DNA from: Pollenia angustigena
Taxonomy: Eukaryota > Arthropoda > Insecta > Diptera > Polleniidae
DNA length: 64,000 bases
Assembly: GCA_930367215.1 (NCBI GenBank)
Contig: OV884056.1
Location: 91,151,285-91,215,284 of the forward strand
Reading direction: 5' to 3'
Numbering within the stretch: the stretch's first letter is position 1; each line of letters starts with the position of its first letter. The notes under the pieces were generated by a model. That model saw nothing but the letters and a program-made list of their open reading frames with translations. It was not told the origin of the DNA and searched no databases. This document shows positions 23,863 through 33,899 of this stretch, piece after piece. A program made the translations under genes and the position numbers.

Positions 23863-24170
23863 CGGAAAGGACTTTAACTATTTTTTATACCTTCACCCCT
23901 AGTATACTCTCCCGCCTCTTTAATTTAGAAGTTCTTTCCCCGTTTTAGTTCCACCACACTTTCAGTGGGTAATGCTGAAACTCTCGTCGTAGGTAGATGA
24001 CTAGCTGAAGCACATAAAAAACTTAAAAAAGATACATCATCACTTGAGTCAAAATCATCATCAAGTTTTTATTGGAGCTCTATAGCTCTTTAGGGCAGTG
24101 AACACTGGATGCAGTATAGCCAGGCAATGGAGGCTCCGCATGGAAAACGGGCGAACTATGTACATATATA
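23863..24170. repeat. Direct repeat A, first copy
   Basis: It shares with 26046-28683 the segments CGGAAAGGACTTTAACTA, CTCCCGCCTCTTTAATTTAG, CACTTGAGTCAAAATCATCA and AGCCAGGCAATGGAGGC, in the same order. The second copy is stretched by a hAT insertion. The reverse strand near 24061-24170 ends in a short frame with PPLPGY..PKEL before the stop, which the second copy also keeps. Confidence 0.8.
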
Positions 24171-24209
24171 CTATCGATGACCAAAGAGACGTATCACTTT
24201 TGGTGACTG

Positions 24210-24416
24210 TTGTCACAAGACAGTGTCTTATATGTAGGAACGCACAGCATCTTGGATGCCGGACACTATGATTACTGCCATTGCTACGATGATAAAAACA
24301 GGGAGGAAGACATAGAACACCTTCTCTGCCACTGCCCTGCACTGGCGAGAAGGCGACTGGTCGAAATAGGATATAGGAATTGGCGTTGGATTGGAGCGCA
24401 TTTTAAGCTTCGTTAG
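24210..24416 (+). pseudogene. LINE ORF2 C-terminal zinc-knuckle fragment
   Basis: The frame reads CHCYDDKNREEDIEHLLCHC, then PALARRRLVEIGY, to a stop at 24416. The pattern C-x-C..EHLLCHCPALARRR matches the conserved C-terminal Cys/His motif of Jockey/I/R1-like non-LTR retrotransposons. The reverse transcriptase and RNase H parts are absent, so this is a 5'-truncated insertion. Sequence after the stop is GC-richer and may be its 3' UTR. Confidence 0.75.
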
Positions 24417-24419
24417 TAG

Positions 24420-25205
24420 TTCTGGTTGGTTCTACAGTGGGGGTTCTGTCTAGTGGAACTCCATGGTATAACCATGGATCATTGGGTCTAAGGATGTCAG
24501 ATGAGTTCTGACTGCGATTTCTACCCAGTAATACCAAAGACCTGTCACCGAGCTCCATCCGATTCGATTGCTGTTCTTTCGTTGTTGCTCTTTTTCTGAT
24601 TCAAAGCTGCAAACACACCTTCACCTTAAAACTGTAGTATTATTTCTAGTCCTGTGAAACTGCAATAGAGTTAATTGTTACTAAAGTTTAAGGCTTGCCA
24701 AAGAGTTTTCCTATCTTCACGATATTTTGTGGTATGATTTGTAGTCGTAAAAAACGAAGCTGTGCAAAATTTCAGGACAATTGTTGCATTCCGTAATCAA
24801 CTTAAGTTAGTTTTTTTTTATTTAAACGTCGCACACAGGGGCTAAAGGCAGTGATTTCACGGATTAATTAAAAATAAAAATTTCAAGTAACATGAAAACT
24901 AAAAGTACTCTGTTAAAGTGTCGAAAAAATAAATGTCAAATATGTAACGGTGCATTTGTAGTGACGCGTTGAAATTAAACATTGTGAGAAAAAATCAAAA
25001 AAATAGCTAAAAAATGTTTGCAATTGAATCCCTTTTACGGATATTAATTTTAAAAAGTAACAAATATAGCCATGCAACCATCAAGTTTAGGTATTTATTA
25101 AAATGTTTTCATTAAATTTGTAAAAAATTATTTTTGGAAGTGCTTTTATTTTTTAAGTTTATATGGAAAATGAAAATAAAAATGGACTGTTTCAGTTTAA
25201 GTGGA
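24420..25205. other. Possible LINE 3' UTR, then unassigned AT-rich DNA
   Basis: The first ~180 bp (with GGAACTCCATGGTATAACCA) have the composition of the LINE fragment before them. The rest shows no recognisable feature. Confidence 0.35.
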
Positions 25206-25211
25206 CATAAA

Positions 25212-25451
25212 CAGGGATGTTCTGACAATCGCAAAACGCTTAGCATTGGCGATTCTGACTCGAAATCGCATAATAGGTGTTCTGTAAATCGCAATAGCAA
25301 GAAGTTTGGCGACTTAAAATTGCAAAAGTATGTTCAAGGGACTTGTAAGAAACTATGCCAGATCTGAAGTTTAATGTATGAGCTTCAGAACAGCATTAAA
25401 TAAATCTGGCGTTTTGCGATTTTAAATCGTGCGATTGCCAGAACATGTCTG
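25212..25451. mobile_element. Short palindromic MITE
   Basis: The ends CAGGGATGTTCTGACAATCG and the reverse complement of the right end, CAGACATGTTCTGGCAATCG, pair. AATCGCA words are scattered along both arms. CA..TG termini suggest hAT, but no 8-bp duplication is visible. Confidence 0.65.
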
Positions 25452-26596
25452 AAAGTTATCTATTGGGCCCAATCGACCAGAGATTTTAACTTTATTCCAA
25501 AGGTTGTTGAAATCAGCGTTATTTTAGAAAACGTTATGCTGTGCATCGGTGCGCCTTAGAAGTTATGTACGAATTAGTAGCAACACGCGTTGAGTTTACC
25601 AACAAAAAACGCTTCACGACATCTGCTATAACTTTTATTGCTGTTGTCAATGTTTTATGTGTTTTCATAAGAGATGTGCAAATGTTGTAGTCTGTTAGGC
25701 ACAAGTCACGTGTGAGTCACACATAAACACGCGTGACCGTGGCTAAATTTATATTTTATAATGATTTAAAAACAAGAGTGCGTGAATATAAAAATTAACT
25801 CCTAAAGCACTCACGAAATAACTTAACCTTATTAGAAAAAAAAAACCATTTTTGAGTAATTCGTATCGGAACTCATTCAATGCGAGGCATTTCAGGGCAA
25901 GCGTCTGTGATTTAAAAATCAATTTTGTTAATAAATGAATAATTTTTTTGATGAGAGATTCAAGATTTTTTTGGGAACATGCAGTTTATTCGTAGAGTTA
26001 TGCACATCAAACTTAGTATACCTCACTAATATACATAGTTATATATAACGGAAAGGACTTTAACTATTTTTAAGTATTCAAACAGGGACTTTTGTAGTTC
26101 TAGTAAATCACTAACTATACCTCCACCCGCAGTATATTCTCCCGCCTCTTTAATTTAGAAGTTCTTTCCCCACTTTAGTTCCACCACAGTTTCAGTGGGC
26201 GATGATGAAATGCTTATTATCAGGGAAACCAGAAATATGCTCTAAAAAAACACTTTTTATGCGCATTAAATATGCAGTAAAAACTGGAAAATATGCTCTG
26301 AAAAATGTTAAAAATATGCCTTGAAAATAAAATATTGCTCATTTTGCTTTGAGCAAATGTGAACCGAGTCGAAAATAATTTTATTTGACGTAAAATATTT
26401 TTGGCACGAATTTAATTTAAATACCATCGTAATTAGTTAGCTTGCGGACACAAAGAGTCTAATTTGGATGTGAAATTATAGACCGAGACCATTTGCATAG
26501 ACTTCGTCCATATTTGATCAAATTATCTACAAAATTGGAACTTGTAGTCTGCGCACAAGGCTAATATGGACAGACAACCAGCCAGGCAGATGGATG

Positions 26597-26944
26597 CATG
26601 GTGAAATAAACAGGTGGCAGCACTACGCCAGATGACGATTTTTTGCACTTGCATTGTTTGTCTAGGTTGATGTCAAAATTTTGTTTATGTTTACTAAAAG
26701 TCCACGTTTTGTGCTGTGATTAGTGTATTTTATTAAAGTTCTTGATAATTTTAAATTAAAATAAATAAGATATTGACCATAATTAAATAAAAATTGGCTA
26801 AAAATTTATTTATTTCATCACGTTCTGCGGCACGCTTTGATTTTTGGTTAAAGTATTTTTTGACGTAAACGGTGATATAATATCAATTTTTGTTGTAATG
26901 TTGTATTTGTTGCCGTAACGATGCCACCTGCTTATTCCACCATG
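26597..26944. mobile_element. MITE nested in hAT, 8-bp TSD GATGGATG
   Basis: Ends CATGGTGAAATAAACAGGTG and CACCTGCTTATTCCACCATG are inverted repeats. GATGGATG is repeated on both sides (26589-26596 and 26945-26952). The 8-bp duplication suggests a hAT-related element, although the CATGG terminus is unusual. Non-coding. Confidence 0.82.
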
Positions 26945-27293
26945 GATGGATGAATACTAAAAGATTGGTCTAGATACAAATCGCATAACATTTATCCTTA
27001 ATGACAACCTGCTTTGTCTTACAATTTTAGAGTAAAAATAAAATGTAGATGTCGAAATTGAAAAAAAATTGTATTTGCTGCGAAATCTATTGTAGGCATC
27101 TTTAAAAATTTAATATGTATCAAAACATGCATTAAAAAGGCAAAATATGCGCTAAAAACCTAAAAAAAATGCTGCAAAAAGGCTCTCTTAACTAAAATAC
27201 GCCAAACGGTAAAATATGCAAAAATATGGACTAACAAATCGATGCCAAAATTCATAAAAAGTTCTAAAACGGATAAATATATTCACCCCTATT

Positions 27294-28441
27294 ATGTAAG
27301 GCGTTGTCGACGTCGACATTAATTTTTAATTGTTGCCACATCAAGGCGACGACTACATCACTTCGCCGTTAATTAGGTATTTTATAAGAATGTTGTGTCG
27401 ACGTCAACTAGTTATCGAAAATTTGACAAAAAATCCCATCTCCAATTGTTTTATTTTTTATTTTTTGTTCTTCACTCACTTTTTAACGCTATATATGCCG
27501 ATTTAGCTTTTTATAATAAAGTGTAGAGTTTGTTTCCAATTTTGTTCGCGAATTTTTGGCATGTTTTTGATAAAAGATATTTTTACTGTAAGTTTTCTGA
27601 TTCTTTATAGCTTTAACGTTTATTCATAAATATAAGACTTTTCTTTCATGCCGCTGTTAGCAAATTTTTGCGAATTTCCGTTAATTTAGCAATTGTCATT
27701 GAGTTTTTGTCATTCCTTTCAGTTTAAGGGACTTTTAATCAATTTTATGGCTTGTTTAATATATTAAAAATCTTCGCGAATTTTCGCTGTTTTTGCATAA
27801 TTTTTTTGTAACTTCCCGACATTTTGTTTTTTAGCCGATTTAGCGATTTCAAACCAATTTAAGGGTTTGTTTCAAAGTTTGCAATTTTTGCTTATTTTAG
27901 CCATGCTCGCGATAGCAGCGATTTTTTCTTAAAAGTTTTTTGATTCTTTACAGCTTTAACGATTTTTAATAAATATTAGACTTTGCTATCATGTAGCTGT
28001 TAGCAATTTTTTGCGAATTTCCGCTAATTTTGCAATTTTAGCAAAATTTTTGCCATTTCTTATAGTTTTAGGGCTTTCGGTATATATTAAAAATGTTCGC
28101 AAATTTTCGCTATTTTTGCAAATGTTTCCGAATTTTCGCGTTAAATTTACTAATAAAGTTTGTGCCCATAACTTCTTTTAAATTTGCATTTTTTATTTCA
28201 AACGTATTCAATAAATATGTTAACATTTCATTTAAAATTTCTTTAACTTTCATTTGAGTCGTCGCAAAATTTCCTGTCGACTAAAACGGGGACAATACTA
28301 CTCGACGTCGACTTAAAAGCGCCTTAGAAAATATCACTTGACTGTCAAAAGTAAAAATTATTGTCAACAACGCCTCAGAAAATACCATTAATGTTCAGGT
28401 GCCGTCGACTTGTGTCGATGTCGACTTTCATAATAGGGGTG
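27294..28441. mobile_element. TIR element with GTCGAC-rich ends, nested in hAT
   Basis: The left end CACCCCTATTATG and right end CATAATAGGGGTG are perfect inverted repeats flanked by ATT. GTCGACGTCGAC words mark both subterminal regions. The interior (27535-28150) contains two diverged direct repeats with TTTGCGAATTTCCG and TTCGCGAATTTTCGC words. The same internal sequence, inverted, is inside the different element at 31836-33019. Confidence 0.8.
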
Positions 28442-28593
28442 ATTGTTTCTGCCTCCATAAGTCGCACAAGGAAAAACATGCAATTGCATATTTCTGGTTT
28501 CCCTGCTTATTATAATTAAATGAATAGCAGAAAAACTTAATAAAGGTACGTGATCACTTGAGTCAAAATCATCATCAAGTTTTTATTGGAGCT

Positions 28594-28845
28594 CTATAGC
28601 TCTTTAGGGTCTTGAACATTGGGTGCAAGATAGCCAGGCAATGGAGGCCCCGCACGGATGACGGGCGAACTATGTATACATTTGTATATTTGCGGCCGCC
28701 ATGGCATTTGCTGCCGTATTTCGTCAATGTTTATTTCAAGGCGTTCTATTGCCTCTGGTTGTCGGTGCTGACGAGTAACTTTACAATAAAAACAAAGAAA
28801 AACATCCGATGGAGTCAAACGATTTGGGTGGTCAATTATCAGCAC
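28594..28845 (-). pseudogene. Unrecognised C-terminal frame within direct repeat A
   Basis: An 83-codon reverse-strand frame ends SSPVIRAGPPLPGYLAPN, VQDPKEL, stop. The first copy at 24061-24170 keeps a related ending (PPLPGY..PKEL) with different residues between, so the frame may once have been translated. GC content is higher than around it. I do not recognise the protein; a transposable-element C-terminus is the likeliest reading. Confidence 0.3.
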
Positions 28846-29351
28846 CGTTGCGTGAACTTATGATGCAACCGGTAGATTTAGCTCACCATATATTGAGTTT
28901 CACGGGACGCAATAGTGCTTCAGAAATGGCTTAAGGGTTATCATCGCTCCAAAAGCTGCAGTTTTGTTTATTAACCAAAAGTATCACTGAACAAAATGGC
29001 GCTAGGGCAGAACGCCCAAGGGCGTAACGCCCAAAACCAAAAATGTCATAACGCCCAAATCTTGTTATATTGCCCAAAACCCAAAAAAAATAATGACAAA
29101 GTGCCGAAATGCTATGTCATATCGCCCAAGTAACAAAGTTTGGGCGTTGTGACATTTTTTTGAAAAGTAAGCAGATTTATTTGGGTGTTGTGACATTTTC
29201 TTAAATATGAATTTTTTAAGTAATCCTATCCTTTTAGTGAAACTGTATAATAATAACAGTTAGTTTACTTGAAGATTTTGAAACTTCTTTAACAAAACAA
29301 TCACAATTATTTAGCCTTCACAAAGTGCGTTCGTTAGAAAAAAATAAAACA

Positions 29352-29654
29352 ATGCAATCGGAAAGTGTGGAGTTCGTGAGCGGAAAGCGGTGTAATTCCA
29401 AATTAATATATTTAACAAATTAAAAAGCAATTATACAAAAAAAAATCGTATTATAAAGGCAAAACATTTTATACATGTTATGCATCCAATTGCAAGGCAC
29501 GTGCTGAAATTTTAGAGGATGGAACGTGTGTCAAATCACAAAAAATCGCGCATACAAATCACCTCCAGCAGAACAGAAGCAATCCTTCTGTTCTTTTGAG
29601 CGACACCAATGCCGCGAGTGGTATAAGAAAAGTTTTTAAAAGAGTTTGCGAGAG
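29352..29654 (+). pseudogene. MULE first coding exon with FLYWCH finger
   Basis: It starts MQSESVEFVSGKRCNSKLIY. It needs a frameshift at an A-rich run near 29437-29447, then reads KSYYKGKTFYTCYASNCKAR, continuing AEILEDG..HTNH. The aromatic-rich strand with C-x(4)-C and a final H-x-H pair fits a FLYWCH zinc finger, the usual N-terminal DNA-binding domain of animal MULE transposases. The exon ends VCER at a good donor (AG|GTAAGT, 29655). Confidence 0.75.
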
Positions 29655-29677
29655 GTAAGTTGATTTAGAATATTACT

Positions 29678-29748
29678 CGGCGCGAGGAGGGGGGCGGGTT
29701 GCGTTCGCGTCCGACGCGAACATAGTGGCGCGACGCGGCGCGCTATCC
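29678..29748. other. GC-rich CpG islet inside the MULE intron
   Basis: It contains GGCGCGAGGAGGGGGGCGGG, a near-palindrome GTTCGCGTCCGACGCGAAC and GCGCGACGCGGCGCGC. It lies between the donor at 29655 and the acceptor at 29841 in otherwise AT-rich DNA. It is copied at about 31259-31325, one G shorter. Confidence 0.7.
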
Positions 29749-29841
29749 ACCACACTGCTACCTATCCAACGCTATACAATATAATTTTTTGCTATATTTT
29801 AACTTATTTCTTAAATGTATATATATTTTTTGTAACTGCAG

Positions 29842-30258
29842 TAATCAGAGTGCTACCCAAAATCTAGTTTTCACTAGCATGAGACGAAGCCTTGGAAGAC
29901 TCTCGTCAAATATATTTTTGAAATCACCCCGAACTCCATTAGATGTCGTTGAATCATTCCAACACGAATTTATTTGGAAAACCTATGGTTTAACAAGGCA
30001 CCAAATTAATCCTCGGCCATTTTATAAAACGTGCATTTCTGAGGCGGCATTTTCGTATTGCATCTTTATGTCGGAGGCAATAATGTAGGGTATCACCGAA
30101 AATATACCAGCAGGACAGAGAAGTATTTGATTGATGGAACATTTAAAGTGGTTCCAGCAGGCTGTTTCACTCAATTGCTGGTGATTTATATTCAATATTG
30201 GAAAGATACATCTCGCGATTTTTCGCCTGTGGTGCTTCAATACGTTACTACGCAACAA
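29842..30258 (+). pseudogene. MULE transposase fragment (frameshifted)
   Basis: After acceptor CTGCAG, one frame reads NQSATQNLVFTSMRRSLGRL to a stop at 30088. The neighbouring frame continues KYTSRTEKYLIDGTFKVVPA, then GCFTQLLVIYIQYWKD. The 'DGTFK..P..F.QLLVI' string is the conserved start of the MULE transposase catalytic domain, including its first Asp. Everything downstream, including the other catalytic residues, is missing. Confidence 0.8.
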
Positions 30259-30390
30259 TTTTCTAATTATATATTATAAATATATAAATTTTCATATTAT
30301 TCGAATGTGTATTCAAAGTCAAATTACAACTCTTTAAAAGCTTTTCTACTTTAATAAAGAAAATATTCCTGGAAAATATTAAAGGAATAA

Positions 30391-30791
30391 AGGCAGAATT
30401 AGTCTTTACTTTCTGTTCTGTTACGAATCAGCTGACTTGTTTTTGTTATTAAAAAACCTGTGAAATTGATTAGTTTTTCTGTTCTGTTGCGGTGCAGTTT
30501 GTTAAAATCAAAAACTTGTAAAGTAATTGTAAGTGACAGCAAACTAATTAATAAAATATACATATTTATATTGAAATAAACTGATTTTTGATTTTAAGAA
30601 TTCATAAAATTTAATTTCTTCAAATTTATGTGCATATAAGTTTTTGAAATAAAACAATGGACGGTGCAAAACTAATACATTTTTCAAAAATTGCTGGTAA
30701 GTTGCTACAGAAAAAGTAACTATGTATTACAATTCCTTATCAGAACGGCACGGAACAGAACAGAAACAGAAAATAAAGACTAACTGAGCCT
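30391..30791. mobile_element. MITE inserted in the first MULE copy
   Basis: Ends AGGCAGAATTAGTCTTTACT and the reverse complement of the right end, AGGCTCAGTTAGTCTTTATT, are imperfect inverted repeats with TTCTGTT words inside. The second MULE copy lacks it and reads GGAATAAGACTATT, so the empty site is preserved. The flanks TAA and TTA suggest a Harbinger-like 3-bp target with one change. Confidence 0.85.
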
Positions 30792-31140
30792 TTAGACTAT
30801 TAAAGTATAAAAGCTATAAAATTGTTGACGAATATTTTATACATTTTTTTTTTACTTTTTAGGCGTTATGATCATTATGGTTTTGGGCGTTACGCCCTTG
30901 GGCGTTTTGACCTAACGCCGAACAAAATTTTTAAATAAAATTTAAAAATAAATTTTAGCAATTCGCAAAAGTTGTTCTGTTTTGAGTCATTTTATTATGT
31001 ATTGACTAACTCAACTTTCCACAAAACAACAAATCAGCTGTCACAGAAGACAGTGCAGGCAATTTAAAGTTCTCCGCCTCAAAAAAGAAAACACAAAGCT
31101 TTATTAAAATCGGCCTAGCCATTTAAAAATCGCAAACTAT

Positions 31141-33455
31141 TCACCTCCAGCAGAACAGAAGCAATCCTTCTGTTCTTTTGAGCGACACCAATGCCGCGAG
31201 TGGTATAAGAAAAGTTTTTAAAAGAGTTTGCGAGAGGTAAGTTGATTTAGAATATTACTCGGCGCGAGGAGGGGGCGGGTTGCGTTCGCGTCCGACGCGA
31301 ACATAGTGGCGCGACGCGGCGCGCTATCCACCACACTGCTACCTATCCAACGCTATACAATATAATTTTTTGCTATATTTTAACTTATTTCTTAAATGTA
31401 TATATATTTTTTGTAACTGCAGTAATCAGAGTGCTACCCAAAATCTAGTTTTCACTAGCATGAGACGAAGCCTTGGAAGACTCTCGTCAAATATATTTTT
31501 GAAATCACCCCGAACTCCATTAGATGTCGTTGAATCATTCCAACACGAATTTATTTGGAAAACCTATGGTTTAACAAGGCACCAAATTAATCCTCGGCCA
31601 TTTTATAAAACGTGCATTTCTGAGGCGGCATTTTCGTATTGCATCTTTATGTCGGAGGCAATAATGTAGGGTATCACCGAAAATATACCAGCAGGACAGA
31701 GAAGTATTTGATTGATGGAACATTTAAAGTGGTTCCAGCAGGCTGTTTCACTCAATTGCTGGTGATTTATATTCAATATTGGAAAGATACATCTCGCGAT
31801 TTTTCGCCTGTGGTGATCAAATGAAAAGTAATATTCAGGGGTGTCATAGAATCCAAGTCGGTTTTGCTTTTTGTCGGTTTTGTAAACCAATATTGGTTTA
31901 ATTTGGTGTCATGAAAACAAGTCGGTTTTGTTATTTTCGAATACAAATAAAAACGATATTCGAATTATCTGTTTTATGTTTTGTAGCATGTGTTTACCTA
32001 TTTAAATGCAATTTTTGGTTGTTTTTAATAAAAAGAAAATAAGAATGGTAAAACAGTAAACATATGAAATAAATGCCGTCGTTATAATATTTGCATTTGT
32101 ATAATTTTATTGTTTTGTAAAAATATAAAGCGAATTTATTAAAAGACCAAAAAAAAATTATTTATATAGTTTGCGACGAAAAGGCAGCAAAGCTGCGCAA
32201 AAATTCGGAAAGTTTGCAAAAATCGCGGAAATTCGCGAAAATTTTTAATATTTCAAAAAAGCCATAAAATAGATTAAAAGTGCCTAAAACTATAAGGAAT
32301 GACGAAAATTCGGTAAAAATTGTTAAATTAGCGGAAATTCGCAAAAATTTGCAAACATGGGCATGATAAGAACGTTTAATATTTATTAAAAATCGTTAAA
32401 GCTGTAAAGAACCATAAATATAAGAGGAAAAAACGCTTCTATCGCGAACATGGCTAAAATTCGCAAAAAATTGCAAAATTGGAAACAACCCCTAAAAATT
32501 ATTTGAATTCGATAAATGGGTTTTAAAAAATAAAATGTCGGAAAATAGCATAAAAAAGTTTGCAAAAATCACAAAATTTCGCGAAATTTTTCAATATTTT
32601 AAACAAGCCATAAAATGTATATAATAATAAATTGCTGTTGTTGCATATTTGATAAAAAAAAAAGTGAGGAGAAGACTTTTGCGAGTTTGCAGCAACCCGC
32701 TGCCGGAGACATGCAAAAAATTCTATTTTAACAATTTTATTTACTTCCATCTATGCAAAAAATCTAACTGTTGAAAAAATAAAATAAAAAAATTAAGCTT
32801 TTCAAAACTATTTGTATTTCCAATCAAAAAACAAGAGCTGTAAGCTGCTTGGTTTGTTTTCAATAAAAATCCGATAATATTGGTTTCTGTGACACCTAAA
32901 ACCGACACTAATTTAAGTTCGAACCAAAAACCGACAACATTGGATTTCATGACACCAACGTATTTTTTTTGTCGGTTTCAAATCCAATTCCAATAAAATT
33001 GGTTTCTATGACACCCCTGATTATTCGAATGTGTATTCAAAGTCAAATTACATCTCTTTAAAAGCTTTTATACTTTAATAAAGAAAATATTCCTGGAAAA
33101 TATTAAAGGAATAAGACTATTAACGTATAAAAGCTATAAAATTGTTGACGAATATTTTATATTTTTTTTTACTTTTTGGGCGCTATGACAATTATGGTTT
33201 TGGGCGTTACGCCCTTTGTCGTTTTGACCTAACGCCGAACAAAATTTTTAAATAAAATTTAAAAATAAATTTGAGCAATTCGCAAAAGTTGTTCTGTTTT
33301 GAGTCATTTTATTATGTATTGACTAACTCAACTTTCCACAAAACAACAAATCAGCTGTCACAGAAGACAGTGCAGGCAATTTTAAGTTCTCCGCCTCAAA
33401 AAAGAAAACACAAAGCTTTATTAAAATCGGCCTAGCCATTTAAAAATCGCAAACT
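31141..33455 (+). repeat. Tandem duplicate of the MULE 3' part and its flank
   Basis: It repeats 29559-31140, including the end of the FLYWCH exon, the GC-rich intron, the transposase fragment, the right TIR, the GAACAAAAT site and 200 bp of flank. It lacks the MITE at 30391 and gains a different element at 31836-33019. Because the breakpoint is inside the MULE, this is DNA duplication and not a new transposition. Confidence 0.9.
31836..33019. mobile_element. TIR element with repeated TGACACC subterminal motifs
   Basis: Ends CAGGGGTGTCATAGAATCCA and TTTCTATGACACCCCTG are inverted, flanked by ATT. The word ATTGGTTTC..TGACACC recurs at least three times near the right end, with inverse GTGTCAT..AACC near the left. 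The interior is an inverted relative of the filler in the element at 27294-28441 (GCGAATTTCCGC-type words). Superfamily unassigned; hAT-like ends but no 8-bp duplication. Confidence 0.75.
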
Positions 33456-33499
33456 TATCTATTGTTTCTTATTCCCCATCTTATTAGAAAATCAAATAT

Positions 33500-33890
33500 A
33501 AATATAACGAAATTAATCGCGTTCCCCAGCCATCTAAATTTTCTAGCGCGTATTTCCGTTTCCAGTGGAATTTGGTGTCAAATAAGTTCTTAGGATGCAA
33601 CGGAGACATCGATTTAAAAACGCTTATAAATTTCTTATTTTGCGTTTTGTGATGTTGCACGTTTCGGAGCTGTAGAGAAGCACAAATTTAACGTTAGAGT
33701 TATGTATTTTGGTATAAGTTGTGAAGCATCGGGATCTCCAGCATTTGTTTGGGATGCCATATGCCTGCCTTACCTTGCACAACCTTTTCTGGATGTCTTC
33801 TTAACTACCTCCCGATTTTGTTATAATAGTCTCTAGATATCAAAAGCTTTCAACATCTTCGATTGGTTGGTCTGCACGCCGAAAGCTCAT
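33500..33890 (-). pseudogene. Non-LTR retrotransposon reverse transcriptase relic
   Basis: The reverse strand, with frameshifts and stops, reads EDIQKRLCKVRQAYGIPNKC, then HNSNVKFVLLYSSETC and AFLNRCLRCIL. This is the C-terminal side of a LINE reverse transcriptase, where families typically read 'I.KARQAF..L..W', 'NSNVK.VLLYGSETW' and 'F.NRCLR.IL'. The catalytic YADD region is not present. Clearly inactive. Confidence 0.8.
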
Positions 33891-33899
33891 GCCATTTGA

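Larger units (their letters stand above)
26221..28505. mobile_element. hAT element with perfect TIRs and 8-bp TSD
   Basis: The terminal inverted repeats CAGGGAAACCAGAAATATGC are identical over 20 bp. CTTATTAT is duplicated exactly (26213-26220 and 28506-28513). ATATGC words repeat near both ends, as expected for subterminal transposase-binding repeats. The body carries no transposase frame and contains two nested insertions, 26597-26944 and 27294-28441. Without them the element is under 0.8 kb, i.e. non-autonomous. Confidence 0.92.
26046..28683. repeat. Direct repeat A, second copy, interrupted by hAT
   Basis: Outer parts (26046-26212 and 28514-28683) match the repeat at 23863-24170. The middle is a 2285-bp hAT with its own nested insertions. 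A 40-bp segment near 26076-26115 is also unique to this copy. Confidence 0.8.
28998..30919 (+). mobile_element. Mutator-like element (MULE), 9-bp TSD
   Basis: Long terminal inverted repeats share AACGCCCAAGGGCGTAACGC and CCAAAACCA, and GAACAAAAT is duplicated exactly on both sides (28989-28997 and 30920-30928). A 9-bp duplication with long TIRs is the MULE hallmark, and the coding remnants agree (FLYWCH finger, then a transposase segment). A 401-bp MITE is inserted at 30391-30791. The 3' two-thirds is tandem-duplicated at 31141-33455. Confidence 0.9.
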
